The notes beneath the pieces are model-generated. The model searched no databases. It was not told the origin of the DNA and worked only from the letters and a program-made list of their open reading frames with translations. DNA of 28,672 bases from Clostridia bacterium (lineage in GTDB: Bacteria > Bacillota_A > Clostridia > Oscillospirales > CAG-272): positions 1 to 28,672 of the forward strand of contig JAFXWT010000107.1 in NCBI GenBank assembly GCA_017542695.1, read 5' to 3'. Made by a program: the position numbers and the translations under genes. This document shows positions 28,267 to 28,672 of the stretch, one piece after another; position 1 is the stretch's first letter; every line of letters starts with the position of its first letter.

Positions 28267-28289
28267 CAGAATTATTATAATTTTCCACA
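28260..28289 (+). promoter_or_regulatory. DnaA boxes at the dnaA promoter
   Basis: TTTTCCACA (28281-28289) is a one-mismatch DnaA box just upstream of the -35, and ATTTCAACA (28260-28268) overlaps the -35 itself. Binding would explain autorepression of dnaA, and would give a bipartite origin together with the dnaN-side cluster. Confidence 0.6.
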
Positions 28290-28330
28290 AAAATAAGAAA
28301 AAAAGTTTTCGGGAGTTTCGTTTTTGAAGG

Positions 28331-28550
28331 AACCGTAGCCCCGCGCGGCGGGGTACGTGTTGCTCTGCGCTGACGGTATCACATACCTTGCCGTGTCGTA
28401 GGGGCGACAGGTCGGGTTCCCGCGCACGAGCAACGTGAGCGCGTGGGGTTCGGACCATCGGTCGCCCGAATGCCTTCTCCTGACGGAGAAGGTGGCGCCG
28501 TAGGCGACGGATGAGGAGATAACGCACAAATATCTCCGCGCCTCGCGCGG
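28331..28550. repeat. Chain of palindromes, probable interspersed intergenic repeat
   Basis: No gene is visible here. Stems in order include CCCCGC/GCGGGG (28339-28344 with 28348-28353), GGTAT/ATACC, a long-range GGGCGAC/GTCGCCC, CCTTCTCC-TGAC-GGAGAAGG (28473-28492), GGAGATA/TATCTCC (28515-28521 with 28531-28537) and CCGCGC-CTC-GCGCGG (28536-28550). The phrase GTAGGGGCGAC followed by a CCTTCTCC hairpin and GGATGAGG resembles dispersed intergenic repeats I associate with gut and rumen Clostridia. No transposase or clear terminal direct repeat is present. Confidence 0.55.
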
Positions 28551-28585
28551 AATAATTATCGCCCTTTTCTTTTTAGCGACGGGAT

Positions 28586-28663
28586 GTGCTTTTCTTTATC
28601 TGAAAGAAAAGCACCAAAAGAAGCAGACAACCCTGCGGGTTGATCGCATTGTAAGCCGTCTGC
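28586..28663. repeat. Second palindromic element at the window's right edge
   Basis: GTGCTTTTCTTT (28586-28597) pairs perfectly with AAAGAAAAGCAC (28603-28614). Next GCAGAC (28623-28628) pairs with GTCTGC (28658-28663), enclosing CAACCC-TGC-GGGTTG (28628-28642). It could be an interspersed repeat or part of a structured RNA that runs out of the window. The strand is unknown. Confidence 0.5.
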
Positions 28664-28672
28664 AAATGATAA

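Noticed and set aside
28331..28663. CRISPR array or insertion sequence at the right edge
   Set aside because: There are no regularly spaced identical repeats, no transposase frame and no matching terminal inverted repeats with flanking duplications.

Overview
The window looks like the chromosomal replication-origin region of a low-GC-phylum Gram-positive bacterium (Bacillota, most likely class Clostridia) with moderately GC-rich genes. Evidence is the gene string dnaA, dnaN, recF, remB-like (DUF370), gyrB, gyrA on one strand, AAAGGA/GGAGG-type ribosome binding sites, a lysine (L-box) riboswitch, the LL-diaminopimelate aminotransferase route to lysine, and a large secreted protein with N-terminal S-layer homology repeats. 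I cannot place it below class from sequence alone.

Layout. Bases 1-361 hold the last codons of an MgtE-type magnesium transporter (+), a possible 30-residue membrane peptide (+) and two convergent terminators. Bases 362-5614 (-) are one 1750-residue SLH surface protein. Bases 5615-6667 hold its control region, an Lrp/AsnC-family regulator (-), and a divergent intergenic region. Bases 6668-8718 (+) carry galactokinase translationally coupled to a WalJ/YycJ-type metallo-hydrolase. Bases 8705-16535 (+) are a riboswitch-controlled lysine operon: promoter, L-box aptamer, intrinsic terminator, then dapA, dapB, dapF, dapL, lysA, lysC and asd, closed by a strong terminator. These seven enzymes cover every step from aspartate to lysine, with meso-diaminopimelate for peptidoglycan as an intermediate.

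Bases 16532-17197 (-) encode a DUF421/YetF-type membrane protein. From 17247 to 28289 all genes run leftward: recX, recA, gyrA, gyrB, a DUF370 protein, recF, dnaN and dnaA, with a 521-base origin-like gap between dnaN and dnaA that contains eight DnaA-box-like 9-mers. A second, smaller set of boxes overlaps the dnaA promoter, so the origin is probably bipartite as in Bacillus. The last 350 bases are a chain of palindromes with no gene, probably interspersed intergenic repeats.

I found no CRISPR array, transposase, prophage gene, toxin-antitoxin pair, rRNA or tRNA. The window is mostly housekeeping, and I do not see a convincing undescribed multi-gene system. The points most worth a second look are the all-in-one lysine operon, the large SLH protein with its phased upstream repeats and extreme codon bias, the origin architecture, the small peptide after mgtE, and the palindrome chain upstream of dnaA.
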